A DNA stretch of 41,555 bases from Collinsella sp. TF05-9AC (lineage in GTDB: Bacteria; Actinomycetota; Coriobacteriia; Coriobacteriales; Coriobacteriaceae): the NCBI RefSeq assembly GCF_003438495.1, contig NZ_QSSH01000008.1:1-41555 (forward strand). Direction: 5' to 3'. Position numbers and translations under genes: made by a program. Positions within the stretch are counted from its first letter, which is position 1; each line of letters starts with the position of its first letter. The notes under the pieces were generated by a model. That model was not told where the DNA came from. It worked only from the letters and a program-made list of their open reading frames with translations, and ran no database searches. This document shows, piece after piece, positions 32,281 to 40,004 of the stretch.

Positions 32281-32337
32281 ATCTCGATCTGTAACATCTA
32301 GACCCGATTTGGGCGGCTAGGTGTTACAGACCGAGAT
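32281..32337. repeat. tandem hairpin repeat, unit 1
   Basis: The left arm begins ATCTCGATCTGTAACA and the right arm is its complement with two mismatches over about 21 nt, around a 15-nt GC-rich loop. First of three similar units in the 448-nt gap between the tRNA and the flavoprotein gene. No gene is supported here. Confidence 0.85.
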
Positions 32338-32362
32338 ATACCGGTGGGTTGGGTCGTGTTTG

Positions 32363-32417
32363 TCTAAATCTGTAACACGAGGGACGGATTTTGCCGAGTT
32401 GTTGTTATAGATTGAGA
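32363..32417. repeat. tandem hairpin repeat, unit 2
   Basis: TCTAAATCTGTAACA and the complement of TGTTATAGATTGAGA form an imperfect stem. This is the most diverged of the three units and lies 26 nt after unit 1. Confidence 0.75.
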
Positions 32418-32436
32418 TTTTCTAGCAGGCGGGTTT

Positions 32437-32503
32437 GGTTTGTCTCGATCTGTAACAGTAAGACCCGGTTTTGCCGCGTAACTGTTACAGATTGAGACAA
32501 ACC
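32437..32503. repeat. tandem hairpin repeat, unit 3
   Basis: The longest unit. The left arm runs from GGTTTGTCTCGATC to TGTAACAGT and the right arm is its complement with one mismatch over 24 nt. It ends 137 nt before the flavoprotein start. Confidence 0.85.
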
Positions 32504-32640
32504 GGCAGGCGGTTCATCATCCATCCACCTGCCGCTACCTGCTGTCCGCCGATTTCCGTTGTGCCGCCGTGCCTCCATGCCATATCCTCTAGACAACTAC
32601 GCGGCATCATCGCCGCCGCGCCTACAAGAGAGGAATGTCC

Positions 32641-34671
32641 ATGACCGCACCTGCATCCAAGCTGCTTCAGCCCATTACGGTTGGCCCCCTTGAGCTCAAA
32701 AACCGCATTATGTTCCCGCCGCTGACCACCGGCTACGAGGAGCGCGATGGTTCCATTGGCGAGCGCAGCCTGGCTTTTTACGAGCGCTTGGCCCGTGGCG
32801 GCGTGAGCTACATCGTCATCGGCGACGTTGCTCCCGTCATGACCGCAAGCCCCACGCCCAAGCTGGCGACCGACGCCCAGATCCCCACGTTTAAGGCCCT
32901 GGCCGATGCCGTCCACAAGCACGGCGCCAAGGTCGCGCTGCAGCTGTTCCACCCCGAGTACGACGTGCCCGGTGTCGGCCGCATGGTCATGGGATCCATG
33001 GCCGCCGCCAAGGCCGCGCAGGAGGCCAAGGCCGCCGGCGACGAGGAGACCTTTGCCGCCAAGATGGTCGAGTCCAACGAGATCCGCAACCAGGCCTACG
33101 CCAAGCTGCATCACGACATGCAGCACTTTGTGAACGAGGCGAGCGTGGAGCAGCTCACCCAGATCAAGGAGGCCATCGCTGCCTCGGCCGCTCGCGCGCA
33201 GCAGGCCGGCATCGACGCCATCGAGGTCCACGGCGACCGCTTGGTGGGTTCGCTGTGCTCGGCCATCCTCAACCAGCGCACCGACGAGTACGGCGGTTCG
33301 TTCGAGAGCCGCGTCCGCTACGCGCTGGAGGTCGTCGCTGCCATTAAGGAAGCCGCGCCGCAGCTGATGGTGGAGTACAAGCTTCCCGTGATCATGGAGA
33401 ACCCCGACGGCACGCCGCGCGGCAAGGGCGGCCTGCAGCCCGACGAGGCCTGCGAGTTCGCCAAGCTGCTCGAGGGCGCCGGCATCGACATGATCCAGGT
33501 CGCGCAGGCCAACCACACCGGCAACATGGGCGATACCATTCCGCCCATGGGCGCCATGCCCTACAACTGGACGCTGCCCGTGGCCGAGCGCGTCAAGGCC
33601 CTGGTCTCCGTGCCGGTGGCAACCGTCGGCCGTGTTGTCTCGGTCGAGGCCGGCGAGAAGATTCTGGAAGACGGCGCGGCCGACATCATCGCCTATGGCC
33701 GCTCGCTCATGTGCGACCCCGACATTGCGCTGAAGGCCGCTACGGGTGAGCCCATCCGCGAGTGCCTCAACTGCAACAAGGGCTGCGTCGACGCGATTCA
33801 AAATCGCAAGTACATCTCGTGCGTGCTCAACGCCGAGAACGGCGACGAGGCGACCATCGCCATCAAGCCGGGCGAGGGCGACAAGAAGATCGCCGTGGTG
33901 GGCGGCGGTATTGCCGGCCTGGAGGCCGCACGCGTGGCGGCCAAGCGCGGCTACGGTGTGACCGTCTACGAGGCGAGCGATCATCTGGGCGGCCAGATTG
34001 TGCTGGCGGCCGCGCCTCCGCGCAAGGACGAGATCATGCGCTCGGTTGAGTACTACGAGAAGATTCTGCCCGGCCTGGGCGTGAAGGTTGAGCTCAACCA
34101 TGCCGCTACAGCTGAGGACCTCAACGCCGCCGACGCCGCGATTGTGGCTGTGGGCGCACACGACGTGGTCATCCCCGTTCCGGGCGCCGATTCGGAGAAG
34201 GTCGTCTCGAGCTGGGACGTGCTGGCCGGCAAGGTGGAGCTCAGCGGGCGCGTCGCCGTCATTGGCGGTGGCCTGGTGGGCACCGAGACTGCCGAGTACC
34301 TGCTGCAGCACGGCTGCGAGGTGGCGATCGTGGAGATGCTCGACAAGATTGCCGCGGGCGAGTCCGAGACCATTCTGCCGCTGATCATGAGCGACTTTGC
34401 CGAGCACAACGTGGAGCAGCACGTGAAGACCCGTCTGACCGCCATTACCGACGAGGGCGTGGAGGCCATTCGCACTACCGAGGACGGCGCCGAGGAGCCG
34501 GTGAAGATCGCCTGCGATTACGTGGTGATGGCCGTGGGCTCCAAGGCCAACGCGTTTGACCTGGATGGCGTGACGGTGCCCGTGACCTGCGTGGGCGACT
34601 GCTCGGGCGAGCGCACCGCCGACATTGCGAGCGCCATTCGCACGGCATATCACGCGGCCAACGAGCTGTAG
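32641..34671 (+). CDS. old-yellow-enzyme / Fe-S flavoprotein (2,4-dienoyl-CoA reductase-like)
   Basis: A 676-residue oxidoreductase with three parts, as in FadH/BaiCD-type enzymes. Residues 1-360 are an FMN TIM barrel (PITVGPLELKNRIMFPPL, RTDEYGGSFESR). Cys375, 378, 382 and 394 (CLNCNKGC plus one more) bind a [4Fe-4S] cluster. From about residue 415 comes a pyridine-nucleotide domain (KIAVVGGGIAGLEAARVA and VAVIGGGLVGTETAEYL). The usual HGxHGYL of FadH is replaced by VHGDRLVG (about residue 195), so the substrate may differ. The start is ATG 32641 since GAGAGGA abuts the earlier ATG 32635 and sits 6 nt from this one. Reduction of an unsaturated substrate with NAD(P)H is inferred. Confidence 0.86.
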   Translation: MTAPASKLLQPITVGPLELKNRIMFPPLTTGYEERDGSIGERSLAFYERLARGGVSYIVIGDVAPVMTASPTPKLATDAQIPTFKALADAVHKHGAKVALQLFHPEYDVPGVGRMVMGSMAAAKAAQEAKAAGDEETFAAKMVESNEIRNQAYAKLHHDMQHFVNEASVEQLTQIKEAIAASAARAQQAGIDAIEVHGDRLVGSLCSAILNQRTDEYGGSFESRVRYALEVVAAIKEAAPQLMVEYKLPVIMENPDGTPRGKGGLQPDEACEFAKLLEGAGIDMIQVAQANHTGNMGDTIPPMGAMPYNWTLPVAERVKALVSVPVATVGRVVSVEAGEKILEDGAADIIAYGRSLMCDPDIALKAATGEPIRECLNCNKGCVDAIQNRKYISCVLNAENGDEATIAIKPGEGDKKIAVVGGGIAGLEAARVAAKRGYGVTVYEASDHLGGQIVLAAAPPRKDEIMRSVEYYEKILPGLGVKVELNHAATAEDLNAADAAIVAVGAHDVVIPVPGADSEKVVSSWDVLAGKVELSGRVAVIGGGLVGTETAEYLLQHGCEVAIVEMLDKIAAGESETILPLIMSDFAEHNVEQHVKTRLTAITDEGVEAIRTTEDGAEEPVKIACDYVVMAVGSKANAFDLDGVTVPVTCVGDCSGERTADIASAIRTAYHAANEL

Positions 34672-34682
34672 TTGAACATCGC

Positions 34683-34722
34683 GGCCGGGCGGGACGGTAG
34701 CACGGATCCGTCTCGCCCGGCT
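34683..34722 (+). terminator. hairpin after the flavoprotein gene
   Basis: GCCGGGCG pairs with CGCCCGGC and inner GGACGG with CCGTCT, 11 nt after the stop, without a T-run. Confidence 0.55.
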
Positions 34723-34745
34723 GTGTCCCGTCGGGTGTCAATCGG

Positions 34746-34787
34746 TGCGGGGTCTGCAAGCGCAGCAGGTCCCGCCCTTTTTGTTTT
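34746..34787 (+). terminator. terminator with T-tract
   Basis: GCGGGGTCTGC and GCAGCAGGTCCCGC form an imperfect stem followed by CCTTTTTGTTTT. Confidence 0.65.
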
Positions 34788-34789
34788 GC

Positions 34790-35111
34790 TCCGGTGGATG
34801 GCAATGCGCGGTAATCATGAGGAGTGAGGACGTCTACTGCCTTGCAGATCACTCAAAATTATTGGGGGAGGGGTTAATAACTATATCCTCTATACCAAAG
34901 GATGTAAAGAGATGCCAATTTTGTTGACAAGCGAATGACGATTAGCTGCGAGTCAGCTACCAGCGTAAATAATCGATAAAGAAATGTCGTAATTTGGTGC
35001 CAAATGCCCAGATAACGCCGCGTCTACTTTAATTAACTGCTTTGAGCAAACAGTAAAATGCTACTATCTAACTTTCACGTAAGAAAGCAGATTAACGGTT
35101 AAGGCTAAGAA
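34790..35111. other. low-GC intergenic patch with small palindromes
   Basis: About 320 nt of clearly lower GC than the flanks, with no supportable gene. It contains a consensus TTGACA (34924-34929) without a good -10, the hairpin TAGCTG / CAGCTA (34943-34959), and a 14-nt palindrome ATTTGGTGCCAAAT (34992-35005) that could be an operator. TTGAGC (35042) and TATCTA (35065) are 17 nt apart and could drive the helix-turn-helix gene. Confidence 0.5.
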
Positions 35112-35501
35112 GTGGCAGGTATGTCGGAAGCAACTAGGACTCGCACGCATGCGCCCGAGGTTAGACAGCGCGCCGTCGAGATCCTCCAAGAGGGGGTCGG
35201 TCATCGCGCCCTCGCCGCGGAGCTTGGCATTCCCCAGGCCACGGCTCGTCAGTGGGCCCGCGCGTATGCTGTGGGCGGTGCCGACGCCGTTCTCAACGCC
35301 GGTTCGCATCATCACACCTATTCGTACGACGTAAAGCTCGCTGTGGTTAAGGACCGTCTGGAAAACGGCTTGACGGTTCGCGAGGCCATGATCAAACACA
35401 AGATTCCCAGCGAGTCTTCGGTCAAGGCTTGGTGCCGTCAGTACCGCGAGAGCGGTGAGTCCGCACTGGTCGATAAGCCGCGCGTTAAAAAGGCGGAATA
35501 G
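35112..35501 (+). CDS. helix-turn-helix protein, transposase-orfA-like
   Basis: A 129-residue basic protein with two helix-turn-helix units. The first is at about residues 16-60 (EVRQRAVEILQEGVGHRALAAELGIPQATARQWARA) and the second at about 73-115 (VKLAVVKDRLENGLTVREAM, then IPSESSVKAWCRQYRESG). This doubled pattern is common in IS3/IS630-type orfA or InsN proteins and in regulators derived from them. No transposase catalytic partner or terminal repeats are seen, so it may be a solitary domesticated regulator or a remnant. The start is uncertain: GTG 35112 (AAGG upstream) or ATG 35121. A strong terminator follows at 35514. Its upstream region is unusually AT-rich. Confidence 0.75.
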   Translation: MAGMSEATRTRTHAPEVRQRAVEILQEGVGHRALAAELGIPQATARQWARAYAVGGADAVLNAGSHHHTYSYDVKLAVVKDRLENGLTVREAMIKHKIPSESSVKAWCRQYRESGESALVDKPRVKKAE

Positions 35502-35513
35502 CAAACGGGATGG

Positions 35514-35536
35514 TGCGCCCACAGGGGCGCATTTTT
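35514..35536 (+). terminator. terminator of the helix-turn-helix gene
   Basis: TGCGCCC pairs with GGGCGCA around ACAG, then TTTTT. The rest of the gap to the hydrogenase (35537-35788) contains a TTGACC (35705), a TATAAC (35753) and an inverted CAATTG / CAATTG, but no well-spaced promoter. Confidence 0.88.
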
Positions 35537-35788
35537 CTTGCCGCGCCAACTTTTTGGACCGCCGCGAGCCTATCGGGACATCCTCCAAAATGGCCAATAA
35601 ACCGCGCGCAGTGGCCCGTGCGCCCACCGCTGCGATAGGGGGAGCGTCGCCCCTTTGCTCCAATGCGGACAGACTCCTTGCCCCGTACGCCTAAAACTCC
35701 CCAGTTGACCGAAAACCCGCTGCCGCTACTCATCAATTGAGCTATAACGTTAAACAATTGCAGCGTTTTTGCATGGGGGAGTGATGGT

Positions 35789-38671
35789 ATGACGCTACTG
35801 TATTTCCTTACCCTGTTTCCGCTGGTACCGGCGCTGGGCATGCTGTTCGCGCGCGGCGACCGCGCCCGCGATGCGGTGGGGCTCATAGGTTCCGGCATTA
35901 TTATGGCGGTGACAGTTGTAGTCGCCGTCATGTTTTTTGGCATGGGTCCGCAGAGCTTTGAGGTTGCCTCCGGCACCTCGCATGTGCTCTCGATCATCAG
36001 CTCCGTCATCGACGTCATCCTGTGCGCCGTAATCCTGTACAACGCGTACAAATATAGGAACGCGCTCGCCACGGTGCTCGGCATAGTCCAGCTGGTGGGC
36101 TCGTTCGCCTTTGCAGCCATGACGCTGCCCGCGGTCGAAGCCGTCACGGCGACGCCGCTCTACCTGGACTACATGAGTGTGATCATGGTCCTCGCCGTCG
36201 GCATCGTCGGTAGCCTAATCTGCGTGTATGCCCTGGGCTACATGAAGGACTTCCAGGCCCATGACGAGCACGAGGCTGCGCTGCGCGGGCAGACCGCGCC
36301 CGACCGTCGCCCGCAGTTCCTGGCGCTTATGTTTCTATTCCTCTCGGCCATGTTCGTCATCGTGACGAGTGACAACCTTGAGTGGCTGTTCTGCGGCTGG
36401 GAAATCACCACCGTGTGCTCGTTCCTTATGATTGGCTACACGCGCACGCCCGAGGCCATCAAAAACGCCTTCACCCAGATCATCCTCAACATGCTGGGCG
36501 GCATCGCGTTTTTGGCGGGCCTTATGTTTCTGCACGTCAATGGCATGCCGCTGACCATCTCGGGCATGATCGAGCTTTCCGGCGCCGGAACCGCGCAGTC
36601 CGCGCTGCTGGTGATGCCGGTCGTTCTGCTGTCGCTCGCCGCGCTCACCAAGGCCGCACAGATGCCGTTCCACACTTGGCTGCTGGGTGCCATGGTTGCC
36701 CCCACGCCCACGAGCGCCCTGCTGCACTCGTCAACCATGGTCAAAGCCGGCGTATTCCTGATGGTCAAGCTGAGCCCGCTCTATGCCATCTATCCTGTGA
36801 CCGGCTTTATGGTCACGAGTGTGGGTGCCATCACGTTTTTGCTCGCTGCCCTCATGGCCATCTCGCAGAGCAACGCCAAACGCGTGCTTGCGTACTCCAC
36901 CATCTCCAACCTGGGCCTCATCAGCGCCTGCCTGGGCGTCGGCGCGCCCGAGGCCGTGTGGGCCGCCATCTTCCTGATCCTGTTCCACACGGTTGCCAAG
37001 TCGCTGCTGTTCCTGTGCGTGGGCACGGCCGAGCATCATATCGGCAGCCGCAATATCGAGGACATGGACGGTATGTTCAGCCGTATGCCGCACCTGACGC
37101 GCCTGATGATGCTGGGCATCATGGGCATGTTTGTTGCGCCGTTTGGCATGCTCGTGTCCAAGTGGGGCGCCCTGGTGGCGTTTGCGCAGACCGGCAACGT
37201 GCTCATGATCATGGTGCTTGCCTTTGGCTCGGCCGCGACGTTCTTCTTCTGGGGCAAGTGGCTTGCCAAGCTTTCGGGCGTCGACCCCACGGCTCAAAAC
37301 GTTGAGGTCAATGTCCATAAGACCGAATGGATGGCCCTCAGCACCATCGCCGCGCTGCTTATTCTGTGCTGCGTGGCGTTCCCGGTTATCTCGAGCGGTC
37401 TGGTGTCGCCTTACTTGGCCATGGTGTTTGGCCGCGTGCCGTACGTTATTGGCAAGGACGCCATGTATCTGATGGTGGTTATCGTGGCTTTTATTGCCGT
37501 GGTGTTGCTGACTTCATTCCGCGTGAGCAACAAACCGCACGTCAACGTGTACCTTTCGGGCGTTGGAACCGAGAGCTATCGTCATTTCCGCGGCTCGATG
37601 GGACACGAGGTAAAGGCCGAAAAGCGCAATTGGTACTCGGAGGACGCCCTTGGCGAGAAGCGTATTGGCCCCGCGGGTAGCGTCGTGTGCTGCAGCATTA
37701 TCTTGTTTGCGCTGCTGTGTTGCGCATGGATTGGGCCCGAGAGACTTGCCATGAGTGCGCCCTCGGTGCTGCGCGGCAAGTATTTTGAAGGTTCGGGTGT
37801 CGTGGGCATTTTTATTGGCACCGTGGCGTTTGCCCTGCTGGCGCCGCTTGTGGGTGGCATGATCGACGGCATCGACCGCAAGCTGTCCGCCCGCATGCAG
37901 GGCCGCGTGGGCCCGCGCCTGCTGCAGCCCTTCTACGACGTTGCCAAGCTGCTGCGCAAGGCCCCCGCCAGCGTAAACACCATGGACGATACCTATATGG
38001 CGTGCGCGCTCATCTTTACCGTGGTGGGCGGCGGCATCTTTGTGTCGGGCTCTAACACGCTACTGTGCGCTTTTATGGTGACGCTCGCCGCGATCTTTGT
38101 GGTGCTGGCGTCCGCCTCGACGCAAAGCCCGTTTGCCCAGGTTGGCGCCGATCGTGAGTTACTGCAGGTTATGAGTTACGAGCCCGCCGTTTTGCTGATG
38201 AGCGTGGGCCTGTACCTTGCCACCGACAGCTTTGATTCCATCGCCGTGACGGGGCAGTCGGTCCCCATCATCGTGCACAGCGCGCCCATTTTCCTCGCGT
38301 TGCTCGCGGTGCTTACCATCAAGCTGCGCAAGTCGCCGTTTGACCTTTCGTACTCGCATCATGCGCATCAGGAGATCGTCCAGGGCGTCGCCACCGAGAT
38401 GAGCGGCGGCACGCTGGCCAAGATGACCCTTATGCACTGGTGCGAGACCGTGCTGTTTTTGATGTGGGTGGGCATGTTCTTTGTTTGGGACAACCCCGTG
38501 AGCTGGGTTGTAGCCCTGGTCGTGATGGCCGCGACGTATTTTGTCGAGGTCCTGATCGACAACACCTTCGCACGCAGCACCTGGCGCAGCTGCTTTAGGC
38601 TCGGATGGGGCGTGGCGCTGGTGTTTGGCCTGCTCAACCTTATGCCCATCCTCGTCGACGTGTTTATTTAG
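35789..38671 (+). CDS. fused Ech-type hydrogenase membrane subunit (EchA-EchB, NuoL-NuoH-like)
   Basis: Membrane arm of a group 4 [NiFe] hydrogenase, 960 residues with about 20 or more hydrophobic segments. Residues 1 to about 640 are a NuoL/MrpA-type antiporter-like subunit with the pumping Glu near residue 205 (CGWEITTVCSF) and Lys near 288 (LTKAAQMPFHTWLLGAM). Residues about 665-960 are a NuoH-like subunit starting at GGMIDGIDRKLSARMQGRVG and continuing to the quinone-site-like loop KSPFDLSYSH. The two are normally separate genes (echA, echB). No stop or frameshift lies between them, and no internal Shine-Dalgarno was seen. The start at 35789 has GGGGGAG just upstream. It is the first gene of the operon. 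Confidence 0.88.
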   Translation: MTLLYFLTLFPLVPALGMLFARGDRARDAVGLIGSGIIMAVTVVVAVMFFGMGPQSFEVASGTSHVLSIISSVIDVILCAVILYNAYKYRNALATVLGIVQLVGSFAFAAMTLPAVEAVTATPLYLDYMSVIMVLAVGIVGSLICVYALGYMKDFQAHDEHEAALRGQTAPDRRPQFLALMFLFLSAMFVIVTSDNLEWLFCGWEITTVCSFLMIGYTRTPEAIKNAFTQIILNMLGGIAFLAGLMFLHVNGMPLTISGMIELSGAGTAQSALLVMPVVLLSLAALTKAAQMPFHTWLLGAMVAPTPTSALLHSSTMVKAGVFLMVKLSPLYAIYPVTGFMVTSVGAITFLLAALMAISQSNAKRVLAYSTISNLGLISACLGVGAPEAVWAAIFLILFHTVAKSLLFLCVGTAEHHIGSRNIEDMDGMFSRMPHLTRLMMLGIMGMFVAPFGMLVSKWGALVAFAQTGNVLMIMVLAFGSAATFFFWGKWLAKLSGVDPTAQNVEVNVHKTEWMALSTIAALLILCCVAFPVISSGLVSPYLAMVFGRVPYVIGKDAMYLMVVIVAFIAVVLLTSFRVSNKPHVNVYLSGVGTESYRHFRGSMGHEVKAEKRNWYSEDALGEKRIGPAGSVVCCSIILFALLCCAWIGPERLAMSAPSVLRGKYFEGSGVVGIFIGTVAFALLAPLVGGMIDGIDRKLSARMQGRVGPRLLQPFYDVAKLLRKAPASVNTMDDTYMACALIFTVVGGGIFVSGSNTLLCAFMVTLAAIFVVLASASTQSPFAQVGADRELLQVMSYEPAVLLMSVGLYLATDSFDSIAVTGQSVPIIVHSAPIFLALLAVLTIKLRKSPFDLSYSHHAHQEIVQGVATEMSGGTLAKMTLMHWCETVLFLMWVGMFFVWDNPVSWVVALVVMAATYFVEVLIDNTFARSTWRSCFRLGWGVALVFGLLNLMPILVDVFI

Positions 38672-38683
38672 GAGGCGGCATCC

Positions 38684-39301
38684 ATGGATCATAAAATGTC
38701 GCGCTCGCCGTGGGTTATTCATTACGACGGTTCGAGCTGCAACGGATGCGATATCGAGGTGCTGGCCTCGCTCACGCCGCTGTTCGATGCGGAGCGCTTT
38801 GGCGTGGTCAACACCGGCAACCCCAAGCATGCGGATATCTTTTTGGTGACGGGGTCGGTCAATGCCCAGAACCTGCCCGTCGTGCGCCAGATCTACAACC
38901 AGATGCTCGAGCCCAAGTGCGTGGTGGCCTGCGGCATCTGCGCGTGTTCGGGCGGCGTGTTCCGCGATGCCTACAACGTGATCGGCGGCGTGGACCGCGC
39001 GATTCCCGTGGATGTGTACGCGCCCGGGTGCGCCATTCGCCCCGAGACCGTGATCGATGCCATCGTGGAGGCGTGCGGCATCCTGGACCAGAAAGAGGCC
39101 GTGATGCGCGCTGGCGGCGATCCGCTTACCGTGGGCGGCGCCGCTACCTGGGATGGTGGCGTTGAGCTGGGCGAGGGCGGGTTTGTGGCCGCTGCGGGGG
39201 CCGGGGCTGACGATACGCCCACGGCTGGCGACGCTGCCGACGAGCCCGCCGCTGCTGGCGGCGCCGCCGGGAAGCCCGCCGCTGCAAAGGAGGCCGAGTA
39301 A
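38684..39301 (+). CDS. hydrogenase small subunit EchC (NuoB-like)
   Basis: Electron-transfer subunit that holds the proximal [4Fe-4S] cluster next to the Ni-Fe site, 205 residues. Cys19 and Cys22 (SSCNGCDIEV), Cys83 or Cys86 (ACGICACSG) and Cys116 (APGCAIRP) are the expected ligands. The conserved core ends near residue 145. The remaining ~60 residues are an Ala/Gly/Asp-rich low-complexity tail not usual in EchC. The start ATG 38684 has GGAGG at 38671-38675. The stop overlaps the ATG of the next gene (TAATG). Confidence 0.92.
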   Translation: MDHKMSRSPWVIHYDGSSCNGCDIEVLASLTPLFDAERFGVVNTGNPKHADIFLVTGSVNAQNLPVVRQIYNQMLEPKCVVACGICACSGGVFRDAYNVIGGVDRAIPVDVYAPGCAIRPETVIDAIVEACGILDQKEAVMRAGGDPLTVGGAATWDGGVELGEGGFVAAAGAGADDTPTAGDAADEPAAAGGAAGKPAAAKEAE

Positions 39302-39999
39302 TGCAAAAGGCAATCTATACCACCGTCGGGATCGATGGGCTGCTGCCGCATGTGCAGGCACTCAAGGGCGCCGGCGCGCGCTTTGTGCAGATGCACGCCG
39401 AGCGCTGCGTGGACGACGGCTCGTATCGCCTGGTCTATACGTTTATCAACGTCCGCGCCGCGCAGGAACAGATCGCGCGGGACGGAAACTATGCGATTGA
39501 GAACCTGGTGGTCGAGGGTATCGACCAGTACCAGGAGATCCCGTCCATCAGCTCGTACTATCCGGCGGTGTTCCCGTTTGAGAACGAGGCGCACGACCTG
39601 TTTGGCCTTGCCATCACCGATATGCAAATCGACTTTAAGGGCTTTTTCTACCAGGTCTCGACGGCCGAGCCCATGAGCGTGATCACGCCCGAGGTGAAGG
39701 CTGCGCGCGAGAAGGCCATGAAGGTCCGCGCCGCTGCCGAGGCCAAGGCGCGCAAGGCAGCTGCCGAGAAGGCCGCCGCTGCGGGGGAGGGCACCGGCGA
39801 TGCTGCGGGCGCTGCCGCCGTCCAGCCCGCCGCGGCTGCCGGCTCCGATGCTCAGCATGACGATGCCGCCGCCAAGGCCGCGCTCAAAGCCGCCGAGCTG
39901 GAGGCAAAGCTCGCCGCCATGGATCCCGAGAAAGCGGCCAAGGTCCGCGCGGCGCTTGCCGCCAAGGCCGCCCGCGACAAGCAGAAAAAGGAGGCGTAA
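39301..39999 (+). CDS. hydrogenase subunit EchD (NuoC-like)
   Basis: Peripheral structural subunit of the Ech complex, 232 residues. Residues 1-135 match the NuoC/EchD fold, ending near FPFENEAHDLFGLAITDM with the IDFKGFFY segment. Residues about 140-232 are a Lys/Ala-rich, probably helical, low-complexity tail (REKAMKVRAAAEAKARKAA), longer than the usual ~120-residue protein. The first base of its ATG is the last base of the echC stop. echE starts 5 nt downstream. A role in binding the large subunit is expected from the family. Confidence 0.88.
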   Translation: MQKAIYTTVGIDGLLPHVQALKGAGARFVQMHAERCVDDGSYRLVYTFINVRAAQEQIARDGNYAIENLVVEGIDQYQEIPSISSYYPAVFPFENEAHDLFGLAITDMQIDFKGFFYQVSTAEPMSVITPEVKAAREKAMKVRAAAEAKARKAAAEKAAAAGEGTGDAAGAAAVQPAAAAGSDAQHDDAAAKAALKAAELEAKLAAMDPEKAAKVRAALAAKAARDKQKKEA

Positions 40000-40004
40000 G
40001 GTCC

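Noticed and set aside
31920..32297. A 126-codon upstream extension of coaX
   Set aside because: It runs through the tRNA-fMet gene and its terminator. The conserved protein begins at 31919 with its own Shine-Dalgarno.
32281..32503. The tandem hairpins as a T-box or known riboswitch
   Set aside because: No T-box sequence or other recognised riboswitch core was seen, and the downstream flavoprotein is not an aminoacyl-tRNA or amino-acid gene.
32485..34653. A 722-codon minus-strand open frame opposite the flavoprotein gene
   Set aside because: It is antisense to a protein with intact cofactor motifs. Its composition (Gly, His, Leu, Ala) is the usual shadow of GC-rich coding DNA.
35112..35501. 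A complete IS3-type insertion sequence
   Set aside because: There is no DDE transposase gene and no terminal inverted repeats around the helix-turn-helix gene.
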